A stretch of DNA of 64,000 nt, taken from positions 744,001-808,000 of the forward strand of contig JABXIG010000003.1 of the NCBI GenBank assembly GCA_013373205.1. Direction: 5' to 3'. The notes under the pieces were generated by a model that was not told the DNA's origin, did no database searches, and saw only the letters and a list, made by a program, of their open reading frames with translations. The first letter of the stretch is position 1, and each line of letters opens with the position of its first letter. Positions 1 through 7,993 of this stretch are shown one piece after another. This DNA comes from Methylocystaceae bacterium (GTDB lineage: Bacteria > Pseudomonadota > Alphaproteobacteria > Rhodospirillales > Terasakiellaceae). The position numbers and the translations under genes are program-made.

Positions 1-497
1 GCGAGCCCATGATGTGGAAGACTGGACATTCTTTGATCAAATCCAAGATGAAAGAACTGCAATCCCCATTTGCCGGGGAAATGAGCGGTCATATCTTCTT
101 TAAAGATGGTTATTACGGTTTTGATGATGCTCTCTATGCCGCCATCCGCCTTGTTTCTATCCTGACGCAGACGGATGAGAAACTGGACGATATGCTGGAC
201 GCGATGCCCAAAATGGTGAACACGCCGGAAATTCGTTTTGACTGCCCCGAAGATCGCAAATTCGCAGTCGCTGAAGAAGTCAAAGTCCGTTTGGCTGGTG
301 ACGATAGCGTTGAAGTTATCGCAGTAGACGGCGTTCGTGTGGTCACCGCTGATGGCTGGTGGCTCTTGCGTGCCTCCAACACCCAACCTGTCTTGGTGGC
401 ACGTTGTGAAGCCAAAGATGAAACTGGATTGGAGCGGTTGAAAGCGAACCTCTGTGAACAGCTGGCTTTAAGCAATATCGATGCGCCAGAGTTTTAA
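1..497 (+). CDS. Phosphomannomutase/phosphoglucomutase, C-terminal part (truncated by window start)
   Basis: This is the last third of an alpha-D-phosphohexomutase, which interconverts hexose-1-phosphate and hexose-6-phosphate for envelope polysaccharide precursors in the cytoplasm. The reading frame is open to the left edge (Glu-Pro before the first visible Met), so the true start lies outside the window. Visible family landmarks are the sugar-recognition loop GEMSGH and the C-terminal phosphate-binding loop RASNTQP. The catalytic Ser loop and the metal-binding loop are not in view. The stop is TAA at 495-497. Phosphomannomutase (ManB/AlgC type) and phosphoglucomutase share these motifs, so specificity is left open. 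Confidence 0.9.
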   Translation, partial: EPMMWKTGHSLIKSKMKELQSPFAGEMSGHIFFKDGYYGFDDALYAAIRLVSILTQTDEKLDDMLDAMPKMVNTPEIRFDCPEDRKFAVAEEVKVRLAGDDSVEVIAVDGVRVVTADGWWLLRASNTQPVLVARCEAKDETGLERLKANLCEQLALSNIDAPEF

Positions 498-504
498 GAA
501 TAAC

Positions 505-578
505 CTGTCATTCCCGCGTTTGCGCGAAACGAGAAACCTCGTGTGAATCTGGATCCTTGTTTTTACAGGGATGGCAGA
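505..578. repeat. Candidate small dispersed palindromic repeat
   Basis: The ends of this segment are imperfect inverted copies: TGTCATTCCCGCG on the left and AGGGATGGCA on the right. It lies in the gap after the phosphohexomutase gene. It resembles the short 'TCATTCCCGCG...' intergenic repeats found scattered in many proteobacterial genomes. I see only this one copy in the window, so its status as a family member is inferred. Confidence 0.35.
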
Positions 579-594
579 GGCTTTATGCCCTTTC

Positions 595-625
595 CATAAA
601 AAAAGGCCCCTGTTTACACAGGGGC
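595..625 (-). terminator. Rho-independent terminator of the SPOR carboxypeptidase gene
   Basis: A perfect 8-bp stem GCCCCTGT/ACAGGGGC (606-613 with 618-625) has a 4-nt loop. On the minus strand it is followed by CC and a run of seven T. It lies about 30 bp past the minus-strand stop at 656. The same stem recurs after recQ at 34621-34640. Confidence 0.85.
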
Positions 626-655
626 GCATCATAAAAATCGTTTAGAAAATAAGCC

Positions 656-1843
656 TTAACGTTTCATAGCCACTTGGGTTTTATCCCGAAAGACCATGCA
701 AGGCTGGCGCAGGCGCTTTAAGGCTTTACAGGCACGATAAGCTTCGCGTTTTTCAACACCAACAACGCGGGCGCGATAGACTTTTTTATTGCCAGTCTTA
801 AGCGGAACCACTTTTGTTTTTGCTCCGGTCAAATAGCTCGGGGCACGTTTGATCGCAGCGATTGCCTGAACGCGAGCTGTCTTGATAGAGGTATAAGCCC
901 CAACCTGAACACCCCAGGCCGTAGAGCGGCGCTGTGAGGCAATGGCATATGCTTTTTTAGCCTGTTCGGCTTTTTTGTTGCTTTTATAGGCCGCCATCAT
1001 TTGTGGATCGATCTTGGTGAAGGCATTGTCTAGAATGCGTGCCATGATGTTATTTCGGTGTTTGGATGTTTTACCACCAAAGACCACACCAATCAGACGA
1101 TGACCACCGCGGTTTACCGATGTTACAAGGTTAAAGCCGGAGGCGCGGATATAGCCCGTCTTAATACCATCCATACCGTCATAGGTCTTCATTAGCTTGT
1201 TGTGGTTGCCGTAGGTGCGACCTTTGTATTTCCATTTTTGTGTTTTGAAATAGCCGTAATATTTTGGAAAACGTTTCCAAAGTTCATTACCCAACAGGGC
1301 CATGTCACGTGCCGTGGACAGCTGGCGGCGGTTCGGCAGGCCGGAAGCATTTCGGAAATTGGTGCTTTTCATACCAATTTGATGGGCACGCTTTGTCATG
1401 GCTTTGGCAAATTCCCATTCGGTTCCACCGAGAGCTTCTGCCACAACCGTGGCGACATCGTTAGCAGATTTTGTAACAAGCGCGTAAATCGCATCTTCAA
1501 CGCTGATGGTGGCGCCAAGTTTCAGGCCAAGGCGTGATGGGGGTTGCCAAGTGGCGCGGCGCGATACACGCATCTTTGTATTTAAGCTGACTTTCTTTTG
1601 TTCAATCGCTTCAAATAGCATGAACAGGGTCATCATCTTGGTTAAGGACGCCGGATAGTTACGCGTATCGGCGTTAACTGAATGCAGCACACGGCCCGTA
1701 TCTGCGTCCATCACAAAAGACGCATATTTCGCAAATGCAGGCGTAGAGATCGCCAACGTCATCGACAATACGAATGCTATCCCGAAAAAGGACAGGTGCA
1801 TTCGCGTTTTGCGCAACGTATTTATGAGTAAATTTTTCATCAT
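656..1843 (-). CDS. D-alanyl-D-alanine carboxypeptidase (S11/PBP5 family) with C-terminal SPOR domain
   Basis: This periplasmic penicillin-binding protein trims the terminal D-Ala from peptidoglycan stem peptides. Residues 1-38 look like a signal peptide ending ...STPAFA. The three active-site motifs of the family are present: SLTK at 66-69, SAN at 126-128 and KTG at 228-230. The C-terminus from about residue 310 reads as a SPOR domain (starting WGVQVGAYTS), which binds denuded glycan at the division site. The SPOR domain replaces the usual PBP5 beta domain and amphipathic anchor, so the protein may be septum-targeted rather than membrane-anchored. It is a single-gene unit with its own terminator. 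The Met at residue 15 is an alternative start that still leaves a signal peptide. A second carboxypeptidase without SPOR lies at 25837. Confidence 0.92.
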   Translation of the reverse strand: MMKNLLINTLRKTRMHLSFFGIAFVLSMTLAISTPAFAKYASFVMDADTGRVLHSVNADTRNYPASLTKMMTLFMLFEAIEQKKVSLNTKMRVSRRATWQPPSRLGLKLGATISVEDAIYALVTKSANDVATVVAEALGGTEWEFAKAMTKRAHQIGMKSTNFRNASGLPNRRQLSTARDMALLGNELWKRFPKYYGYFKTQKWKYKGRTYGNHNKLMKTYDGMDGIKTGYIRASGFNLVTSVNRGGHRLIGVVFGGKTSKHRNNIMARILDNAFTKIDPQMMAAYKSNKKAEQAKKAYAIASQRRSTAWGVQVGAYTSIKTARVQAIAAIKRAPSYLTGAKTKVVPLKTGNKKVYRARVVGVEKREAYRACKALKRLRQPCMVFRDKTQVAMKR

Positions 1844-1952
1844 CTGCTTGCAGCCTATGTCATCTTGAGCTTAAGGTCGAGTTCAAATTATCAGATTCAG
1901 TGTGCCCTGAGTTTGATAAAAAAGTGTTAAACAAGACGGTGGAATTTTAAAA

Positions 1953-2618
1953 ATGTTTGTCCTGAGATCCCTTTTTGCCGGCCTGATGGTCATTTTTGCC
2001 GCCTCCTGTACGTATCAAGGTGGGGCGAACGATCCGGTGTCGCGTAAATTTAGCTGGTTTAGCTATATCAACGGAGATGATATACGCAAAGTTTGTGCCG
2101 ATCTAGGAACAGATCGTTACCGTTTTGTGTATAACGGCATTTATCAGGAACAAACCAGAAGTTATGATATTTTCTTTTATGCTCGTAAAATGACCATGCA
2201 GGTCAGAGGTCAGGCAAACGTAGCTCAATTTAATTTAAATGATCTGTTTGCGCCATGGCGGGGGGTGCGTGAAGATCTTGTCATGAATGAAAAAGAGCTT
2301 TCAATTTTAAGGAAATCGCTGAAAGAAAGCGCTGCGCTGCACAATGATCAGAAGGGATTACGTCTTTATGCAGATGATTTCTACTGGACAGTAGCAGCTT
2401 GTGTTGACGGTGTTTTTCACTTTGATGCCTACCTCTGGGGAACGGATCACTGGAATGAAATGGTGTTTGATGATCTGCTGTTTTCTTGGGATGTGACAGG
2501 TGTAGAACCTGTGAAACCAAGGGTTTTAAGCAAAGTTGACAAGTATGAATATGAAAAATACCAAAAACCATTTTTATTGGAAGTATCCGGTAATGGGTTG
2601 GTTGGATTTCAGAAATAA
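1953..2618 (+). CDS. Putative lipoprotein of unknown function
   Basis: The 221-residue product begins with a short hydrophobic signal ending in a lipobox-like AASC at about residues 16-19, so it is probably lipidated at Cys19 and exported. A ribosome site GGTGGA sits 9 nt before the ATG. The mature part is rich in aromatic and acidic residues with no repeat or motif I can assign. It is transcribed divergently from the SPOR carboxypeptidase gene. I do not recognise the family. Confidence 0.75.
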   Translation: MFVLRSLFAGLMVIFAASCTYQGGANDPVSRKFSWFSYINGDDIRKVCADLGTDRYRFVYNGIYQEQTRSYDIFFYARKMTMQVRGQANVAQFNLNDLFAPWRGVREDLVMNEKELSILRKSLKESAALHNDQKGLRLYADDFYWTVAACVDGVFHFDAYLWGTDHWNEMVFDDLLFSWDVTGVEPVKPRVLSKVDKYEYEKYQKPFLLEVSGNGLVGFQK

Positions 2619-2639
2619 GTCTGCTGTATGACGATTTTG

Positions 2640-2708
2640 CTGCAATGCAAAATATTTCTTGACCTTTATCTAATTTATGATACTTTAACGTTTAATGTTG
2701 CGATGCAA
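2640..2708 (+). promoter_or_regulatory. Phasin promoter with two TGC-N3-GCA elements (PhaR-like operators)
   Basis: Two inverted repeats of form TGC-N3-GCA occur: CTGCAATGCAA at 2640-2650 and TTGCGATGCAA at 2698-2708, centres 58 bp apart. Between them lies a plausible sigma-70 promoter, TTGACC at 2659-2664 and TACTTT at 2681-2686 (16-nt spacer). PhaR repressors of polyhydroxyalkanoate genes are known to bind TGC/GCA inverted repeats, so these are candidate operators. A 12-bp direct repeat, ACGTTTAATGTT, also occurs at 2688-2699 and 2720-2731. Assignment is by motif and context only. Confidence 0.45.
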
Positions 2709-2760
2709 TATGGGTTTGCACGTTTAATGTTTTTTGATTATTTCGCTGGTGAGGTTGAAG

Positions 2761-3525
2761 ATGACTACCCCTGCTAACAAGACTGCTGCTTCCACAACAA
2801 CAAAAGCAACGCCGGCTAAAAAGCCCGCTGCACCGAAAGCGGCGGCTGCAAAAGCCCCGGCTGCTGAGGCTGCACCTGCTCCGGTTGCTGAAAAAGCAGC
2901 GCCGGTAGCAAAGCCGTCAGCAAAACCAGCCGCTAAAAAGGCACCTGCCAAAAAAGCTCCGGCAAAGCCTGCGGCAGCTAAAACAGCTGCGCCGAAGGCA
3001 ACTCCGGCTAAAACGACTTCAAAACCTGCCCCGAAAGCTGAAGAGGCACCGACGGCAGAATTTGAAGCACAATTTGAACAATTCTCTACACAGTTACAAG
3101 AAGGTTACAACGAAATGATGCAATTCGGTAAAGAGCAAATGGAAAAATTCTTTAAAGTTGAAGGCGTTGATGCTTTTAAATCTTACGAAGATGCGATGGC
3201 TTTCTCTAAAGAGAACGTAGACGCTTTTGTTAAGTCTTCTTCTATTGCTGCTAAAGGTGTACAGGACGTAACAACTTTGGTTACTGAAATCACGAAAGCT
3301 GCATTTGAAGGCAATGTTGCTGCTTCTAAAAAAATCTTCGAATGCAAAACACCTCAGGAAGTTGCTGAATACCAAGCAGAACTGATGAAATCCGGTTACG
3401 ACAAGCTGTTGGCTGATGCTACCCGTATTCAGGAAGCTTCTACAAAGATCGCAGAAGAAGCATCAAAGCCGTTGAAAGCCCGCTTCGAAGCAGGTGTTGA
3501 AAAATTGAACGAAAAAGTTGCCTAA
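2761..3525 (+). CDS. Phasin family protein with Ala/Lys/Pro-rich histone-H1-like N-terminus
   Basis: Phasins coat polyhydroxyalkanoate granules. From about residue 95 to 254 the protein is an amphipathic helical phasin domain (EQFSTQLQEGYNEMMQFGKE and onward). Residues 1-90 are low-complexity Ala/Lys/Pro with repeated KKAPA/KPA units resembling the DNA-binding tails of histone H1 and of PhaF-type phasins. In Pseudomonas PhaF the H1-like tail is C-terminal, whereas here it is N-terminal. I chose ATG 2761, with GAGG 6 nt upstream; an in-frame TTG at 2734 has no support. The gene stands alone between its promoter and a strong terminator. DNA binding by the tail is inferred from composition. Confidence 0.85.
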   Translation: MTTPANKTAASTTTKATPAKKPAAPKAAAAKAPAAEAAPAPVAEKAAPVAKPSAKPAAKKAPAKKAPAKPAAAKTAAPKATPAKTTSKPAPKAEEAPTAEFEAQFEQFSTQLQEGYNEMMQFGKEQMEKFFKVEGVDAFKSYEDAMAFSKENVDAFVKSSSIAAKGVQDVTTLVTEITKAAFEGNVAASKKIFECKTPQEVAEYQAELMKSGYDKLLADATRIQEASTKIAEEASKPLKARFEAGVEKLNEKVA

Positions 3526-3551
3526 GTATAGCGGTCAACTATAGTTCTTCT

Positions 3552-3595
3552 AAAAAGCGTGCGAGGGTGTTCGACCTTTGCACGCTTTTTTTATT
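3552..3595 (+). terminator. Rho-independent terminator after the phasin gene
   Basis: An 11-bp stem (3552-3562 with 3580-3590, arms AAAAAGCGTGC and GCACGCTTTTT) leads straight into a T-rich run. It lies 26 bp past the phasin stop. Confidence 0.9.
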
Positions 3596-3664
3596 TTGCC
3601 CCTTTCATGATTGGCAAAACAGACTAATATTATAGAAACACAACAACCCAGTGACTTGAGTACA

Positions 3665-3991
3665 ATGAGCAACAAAGACAATAGACATGATGATGACGGC
3701 GAAATTGGCATTGCGACAAAAACGCGCAGCAAGACCAAGAAACCTTCAATGTATAAGGTATTATTGTTGAATGATGACTACACGCCCATGGAATTTGTGG
3801 TCCATGTGTTGGAACGTTTCTTCGGAAAAAATCAGGAAGAAGCGACTCAAATCATGCTACATGTCCACACCAAAGGGGTTGGTCTTTGTGGGGTCTTTAC
3901 CTATGAAGTTGCCGAAACCAAGGCTTCACAGGTGATGGATCTAGCACGTCAACACCAACACCCGTTACAGTGTTCGGTGGAGAAAGATTAA
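3665..3991 (+). CDS. clpS: ATP-dependent Clp protease adaptor ClpS
   Basis: ClpS delivers N-degron substrates to ClpAP by docking on the ClpA N-domain. The 108-residue product has a disordered charged N-terminus (1-27) followed by the conserved core [17 protein letters not shown], which carries the substrate-pocket residues, then [22 protein letters not shown] 3665 gives normal family length; a TTG at 3611 would add an unlikely 18 residues. clpA follows 23 bp downstream, the usual arrangement. The N-degron transferase gene aat, which makes substrates for this adaptor, is also in this window at 17915-18598. Confidence 0.95.
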   Translation: MSNKDNRHDDDGEIGIATKTRSKTKKPSMYKVLLLNDDYTPMEFVVHVLERFFGKNQEEATQIMLHVHTKGVGLCGVFTYEVAETKASQVMDLARQHQHPLQCSVEKD

Positions 3992-4014
3992 AAACGACAA
4001 GGAAGGGACTTTAT

Positions 4015-6336
4015 ATGCTGTCAAGAAACCTCGAACAAACCCTTCACCGCGCCCTTGCCCTGGCAACGGAGCGCCGCCACGAAATGGCAACCCTTGAACA
4101 TTTATTGCTGTCTCTGATCGAAGACCCGGATGCTGTCGCAGTCATGCGCGCCTGCGACATTTCGATTAATCAATTGCGTGAAGATCTGATCGTCTTTTTG
4201 GAAGAAGACTTAAGTGAACTGCGTAGCGACACCCCGGTGGACCCATCCCCGACAACCAGTTTTCAACGCGTGATTCAGCGTGCAGCCATTCACGTGCAAT
4301 CATCTGGTCGCGAAGAAGTAACCGGGGCTAATGTCCTGGTTGCGATGTTTTCCGAACGGGAATCCAACGCTGTATATTTCCTTCAGGTGCAGGAAATGAC
4401 CCGTCTTGATGCGGTGAATTACATCTCTCATGGGATAGCCAAGGTACCGGGCCTGTCGGAAGATCGTGCCGTCCATGGTTTAGATGATGATGTGGAAGAA
4501 GATGAAGAAGGCCAGTCTGATGGGGCCAAGGCGCTTGATAACTATTGCGTTAACCTGAATGAAAAAGCCATGGACGGAAAGATTGATCCGTTAATTGGCC
4601 GTCAGGAAGAATTGGACCGTACCATTCAGGTCCTGTGTCGCCGCAGTAAGAACAATCCGTTATATGTGGGTGATCCGGGTGTTGGCAAAACAGCCATTGC
4701 GGAAGGTCTGGCGTTACGGATTGTTAAAAAACAGGTGCCGGAAGTTCTGGACGAAGCAGTGATCTATGCCCTTGATATGGGCAGCTTACTGGCAGGAACC
4801 CGTTATCGCGGAGATTTTGAAGAACGTTTAAAAGCTGTTGTCAAAGAACTTGAAGCGCGCCCGAATGCAATTCTGTTTATTGATGAAATTCACACGGTCA
4901 TTGGGGCTGGGGCGACAAGCGGCGGGGCAATGGATGCTTCGAACTTGTTGAAACCTTCCCTCGCGAATGGGGCGCTACGGTGCATTGGTTCGACGACTTA
5001 CAAAGAATACCGTGGTCATTTTGAAAAAGATCGGGCTTTGGTGCGTCGTTTCCAGAAAATTGATGTAAAGGAACCAAGTATTGATGATGCAGTTAAGATT
5101 TTGCGTGGTCTGAAACCTTATTACGAGGAACATCATAAGGTGCGCTACACGGCCGATTCTATTGTTTCTGCAGTTGAATTGTCTGCGCGCTATATTGGGG
5201 ATCGCAAGCTTCCGGATAAAGCCATCGATGTGATTGATGAAGTCGGGGCTTCGCGTATGTTGCTGCCTGAAAGCAAACGCCGTAAAACCGTGACGGTCAA
5301 AGATGTTGAAGAAACCGTTTCCAAAATTGCCCGCATCCCGCCGAAATCGGTTTCGACGGATGATAAGGAAGCATTGCGCAGTCTGGAAGATGACTTAAAA
5401 CGAATGGTCTTTGGTCAGGATGCGGCGATTGATAAGCTCTCGACCGCGATCAAGCTGTCACGTGCTGGTTTGCGTGAACCGGATAAGCCCATCGGGTCTT
5501 ATCTGTTCTCTGGTCCCACAGGTGTGGGGAAAACAGAAGTTGCTCGTCAGCTGTCTTTGACATTGGGTGTGGAACTGAAACGTTTTGATATGTCTGAATA
5601 TATGGAACGTCACAGTGTTTCACGCCTCATCGGCGCGCCACCCGGATATGTCGGGTTTGACCAAGGCGGTTTGCTGACCGATGGGGTGGATCAGAATCCA
5701 CACTGTATCGTCTTGCTGGATGAAATTGAAAAGGCACATCCTGACTTGTTTAACATCCTGTTGCAGGTAATGGATCATGGCAAACTGACGGATAACAATG
5801 GCAAGACCATTGATTTCAGAAATGTCATTCTGATCATGACGACTAATGCCGGGGCGGCCGATTTGGCAAAAAATGCCATTGGGTTTGGCCGGGAAAGTCG
5901 TGAAGGCGAAGATATGGAAGCCATTGAAAAGCTCTTTACGCCTGAATTTAGAAACCGTCTAGATGCGATCGTGCCCTTTGCCAATCTGCCAGAAGAGGTG
6001 GTGGGTAAAGTAGTTGATAAATTCATCATGGAACTGGAAGGCCAGCTCGCAGACCGCGGTGTTGAATTCCAGCTCACACCTGCGGCTCGTAAATGGTTGG
6101 CGAAGAAAGGCTATGATAAACTGTATGGTGCGCGTCCACTTGGTCGTGTCATTCAGGAACATATCAAAAAGCCGCTGGCAGATGAGTTATTGTTTGGCAA
6201 ATTGGTCAGCGGTGGGCTGGTCAAGGTCAAGGTGGAGGAAGGCGAGCTGAGCTTCGAGTTTCCGGAAACCGACGTTCATGACAAGCCAAAACGCCAAAAA
6301 TTAAAAAGTAAAATCCCTGCTACAGTGGATAAATAA
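4015..6336 (+). CDS. clpA: ATP-dependent Clp protease ATP-binding subunit ClpA
   Basis: This hexameric AAA+ unfoldase feeds substrates to ClpP. The 773-residue product has a Clp-N double repeat at 1-145, an acidic linker, and two AAA+ modules. The Walker A motifs are GDPGVGKT at 219-226 and GPTGVGKT at 500-507, with Walker B sequences FIDEIH and LLDEIE. No long ClpB-type coiled-coil insertion is seen, which separates it from ClpB. ATG 4015 is chosen because AAGGAAGGG precedes it at good spacing and it gives the family's usual MLSRNLEQ start. It is co-transcribed with clpS and ends at the hairpin at 6370. Confidence 0.97.
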   Translation: MLSRNLEQTLHRALALATERRHEMATLEHLLLSLIEDPDAVAVMRACDISINQLREDLIVFLEEDLSELRSDTPVDPSPTTSFQRVIQRAAIHVQSSGREEVTGANVLVAMFSERESNAVYFLQVQEMTRLDAVNYISHGIAKVPGLSEDRAVHGLDDDVEEDEEGQSDGAKALDNYCVNLNEKAMDGKIDPLIGRQEELDRTIQVLCRRSKNNPLYVGDPGVGKTAIAEGLALRIVKKQVPEVLDEAVIYALDMGSLLAGTRYRGDFEERLKAVVKELEARPNAILFIDEIHTVIGAGATSGGAMDASNLLKPSLANGALRCIGSTTYKEYRGHFEKDRALVRRFQKIDVKEPSIDDAVKILRGLKPYYEEHHKVRYTADSIVSAVELSARYIGDRKLPDKAIDVIDEVGASRMLLPESKRRKTVTVKDVEETVSKIARIPPKSVSTDDKEALRSLEDDLKRMVFGQDAAIDKLSTAIKLSRAGLREPDKPIGSYLFSGPTGVGKTEVARQLSLTLGVELKRFDMSEYMERHSVSRLIGAPPGYVGFDQGGLLTDGVDQNPHCIVLLDEIEKAHPDLFNILLQVMDHGKLTDNNGKTIDFRNVILIMTTNAGAADLAKNAIGFGRESREGEDMEAIEKLFTPEFRNRLDAIVPFANLPEEVVGKVVDKFIMELEGQLADRGVEFQLTPAARKWLAKKGYDKLYGARPLGRVIQEHIKKPLADELLFGKLVSGGLVKVKVEEGELSFEFPETDVHDKPKRQKLKSKIPATVDK

Positions 6337-6369
6337 TGTTTGCCAAGCGAACAGTCTTATGACTAGATT

Positions 6370-6400
6370 AGGCCTCACTTAAAAAAGATGGGGCCTTTTT
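6370..6400 (+). terminator. Terminator of clpS-clpA
   Basis: The stem AGGCCTCA (6370-6377) pairs with TGGGGCCT (6389-6396) through one G-U wobble, with an 11-nt A-rich loop, then TTTTT. It sits directly against the start of the next gene, and an ATG at 6388 lies inside its 3' arm. Confidence 0.75.
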
Positions 6401-6402
6401 CT

Positions 6403-7494
6403 ATGTTTAATGATTGCCTGAACGGACTGCGTGTTCTTGACTTATCCCAATATATCCCGGGTCCGTTTGCGACCATGACATTGGGGGATCTGGGGGCAGA
6501 AGTCATCAAGATTGAACCACCGTTTGGGGATCCCATGCGTACAGCATTTATGACGGCAGAAGATGGTTTATCTCCGCTTTACAAGCAATTAAATGCCGGC
6601 AAGACGGTTATTAAACTGGATTTAAAATCCGATGAAGGCAAAGCAGCTTTTACAAAATTGGTTGAAAAGTCGGATGTTGTCTTGGAATCTTTTCGCCCCG
6701 GTGTAATGGCGCGACTTGGTTTTGGGCCGGATGATCTGCAGAAAATAAATCCTAAACTAATCCATTGCGCTTTATCTGGTTTTGGTCAAACAGGACCTTA
6801 TGGTCAGGTCGCGGGCCATGATATGACCTACGTTGCCTTGACAGGGGCTTTGTCGCAAACAGGTCATGCTGAAACGGGGCCTGTACCTATCTTTCCGCCT
6901 ATGGCAGATCACAGCGGGGCGATGCAGGCGGTCAATAGTATTTTGGCGGCATTGTTTAGACGGGAACGTACGGGCAAAGGGGCATTTATTGATGTGTCAT
7001 TGTTTGAAGCGGCCCTGAGTTGGAATTATCTCAGTTTAACACCAGCCCATCATGGGACGGTGGATGCCTGTGGGCGAGGGGAGCTGAGCGGGGCGGCCGC
7101 CTGGTACAATATTTATGAGACAAAAGACGGGCGGTTCTTTGCCTTTGCCCCCATCGAGCCCAAGTTCTGGCAGAATTTCTGCAAAGCTTTAGGTCGTGAA
7201 GATTTGATTGAACGTCAAAATGAGCCGTTGCCACAGGATAATCTGATCGCAACACTGCGTGATTTGTTTAAGGCTGAAACCTTGGACCATTGGGCTGGTG
7301 TTTTATTGCCAGCTGATTGTTGTATGGAACCAATTCATACACCAGATGAGGTTCTTGATCATCCACATGTGAAAGAACGTCAGATCGCATCAGGGACTGA
7401 AATTCGTTACCCTGCATGGGTCGATGGTCAGCCCCCATCTGCGCGAAAAACAATGATTGAAATGGATGCGGCTGATCTGATCGCAGAGCTATAA
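6403..7494 (+). CDS. CaiB/BaiF (family III) CoA-transferase or acyl-CoA racemase
   Basis: Members of this family transfer CoA between carboxylic acids or racemise 2-methylacyl-CoA through a covalent aspartyl intermediate. The N-terminus (GLRVLDLSQYIPGPFATMTL, then LGAEVIKIEPP) is typical, followed by SFRPGVMARLG. MADHSGAMQA holds the expected catalytic Asp. The product is 363 residues, a normal length. ATG 6403 is preferred over ATG 6388 because 6388 lies in the terminator hairpin; neither has a clear ribosome site. Alpha-methylacyl-CoA racemase is the closest functional guess, but the substrate cannot be read from sequence. Confidence 0.85.
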   Translation: MFNDCLNGLRVLDLSQYIPGPFATMTLGDLGAEVIKIEPPFGDPMRTAFMTAEDGLSPLYKQLNAGKTVIKLDLKSDEGKAAFTKLVEKSDVVLESFRPGVMARLGFGPDDLQKINPKLIHCALSGFGQTGPYGQVAGHDMTYVALTGALSQTGHAETGPVPIFPPMADHSGAMQAVNSILAALFRRERTGKGAFIDVSLFEAALSWNYLSLTPAHHGTVDACGRGELSGAAAWYNIYETKDGRFFAFAPIEPKFWQNFCKALGREDLIERQNEPLPQDNLIATLRDLFKAETLDHWAGVLLPADCCMEPIHTPDEVLDHPHVKERQIASGTEIRYPAWVDGQPPSARKTMIEMDAADLIAEL

Positions 7495-7497
7495 AGA

Positions 7498-7893
7498 TTA
7501 TTGTTTCGGAAGAACTTTAGCACAATGCTGGCAATGTATATCATCACTGAAGATATGCAATTGTGCCCATTGGCGCGTTTCTAAAACAGCAACGCTAGGC
7601 GGCATGGAGTCACCAAAGCTGGACAGCGTATTTCGCAAATCGATCAGGCGCTGTAAAATATCGTGGGGATAAATATGGGGCTCGCAGTTATGCTTGGCCT
7701 GACATTCACTTTTGCACAGCAGATAGGGTTCAATATCTTCCATCAACTGATCAATTTTTGCGAGGATTTCGTTTAATGGTTTACGGCACGCCAATTCTTC
7801 GCAGATTTCATCGACATATTTAGCAATCAACGGGTGGCCCTGTTTAATAAAGGGCACGTTTGAGGAAAGTATCAGGTCTGCTGCAAAGGTCAT
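7498..7893 (-). CDS. Cys-rich hypothetical protein
   Basis: This is a 131-residue soluble protein with no family I recognise. It is largely helical in appearance, with Cys/His clusters: CKSECQAKHNCEPH in the middle, and CQHC near the C-terminus, which suggest a metal site. The start is well supported by GGAGAG six bases before the ATG on the minus strand. It converges on the CoA-transferase gene with only 3 bp between the stops. Confidence 0.65.
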   Translation of the reverse strand: MTFAADLILSSNVPFIKQGHPLIAKYVDEICEELACRKPLNEILAKIDQLMEDIEPYLLCKSECQAKHNCEPHIYPHDILQRLIDLRNTLSSFGDSMPPSVAVLETRQWAQLHIFSDDIHCQHCAKVLPKQ

Positions 7894-7993
7894 TTTTTCT
7901 CTCCGGCTTTTTATTATTATCTTATTATGACCCTATTATGACAAATCGATCAAGGGTTGCACCACCTATATGAGTGAGAGGCAGCAAGAGTTT

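Noticed and set aside
2724-2951. An Ala/Gly-rich open frame opposite the phasin tail
   Set aside because: It is a composition artefact of the repetitive KPA/AKK codons on the other strand.
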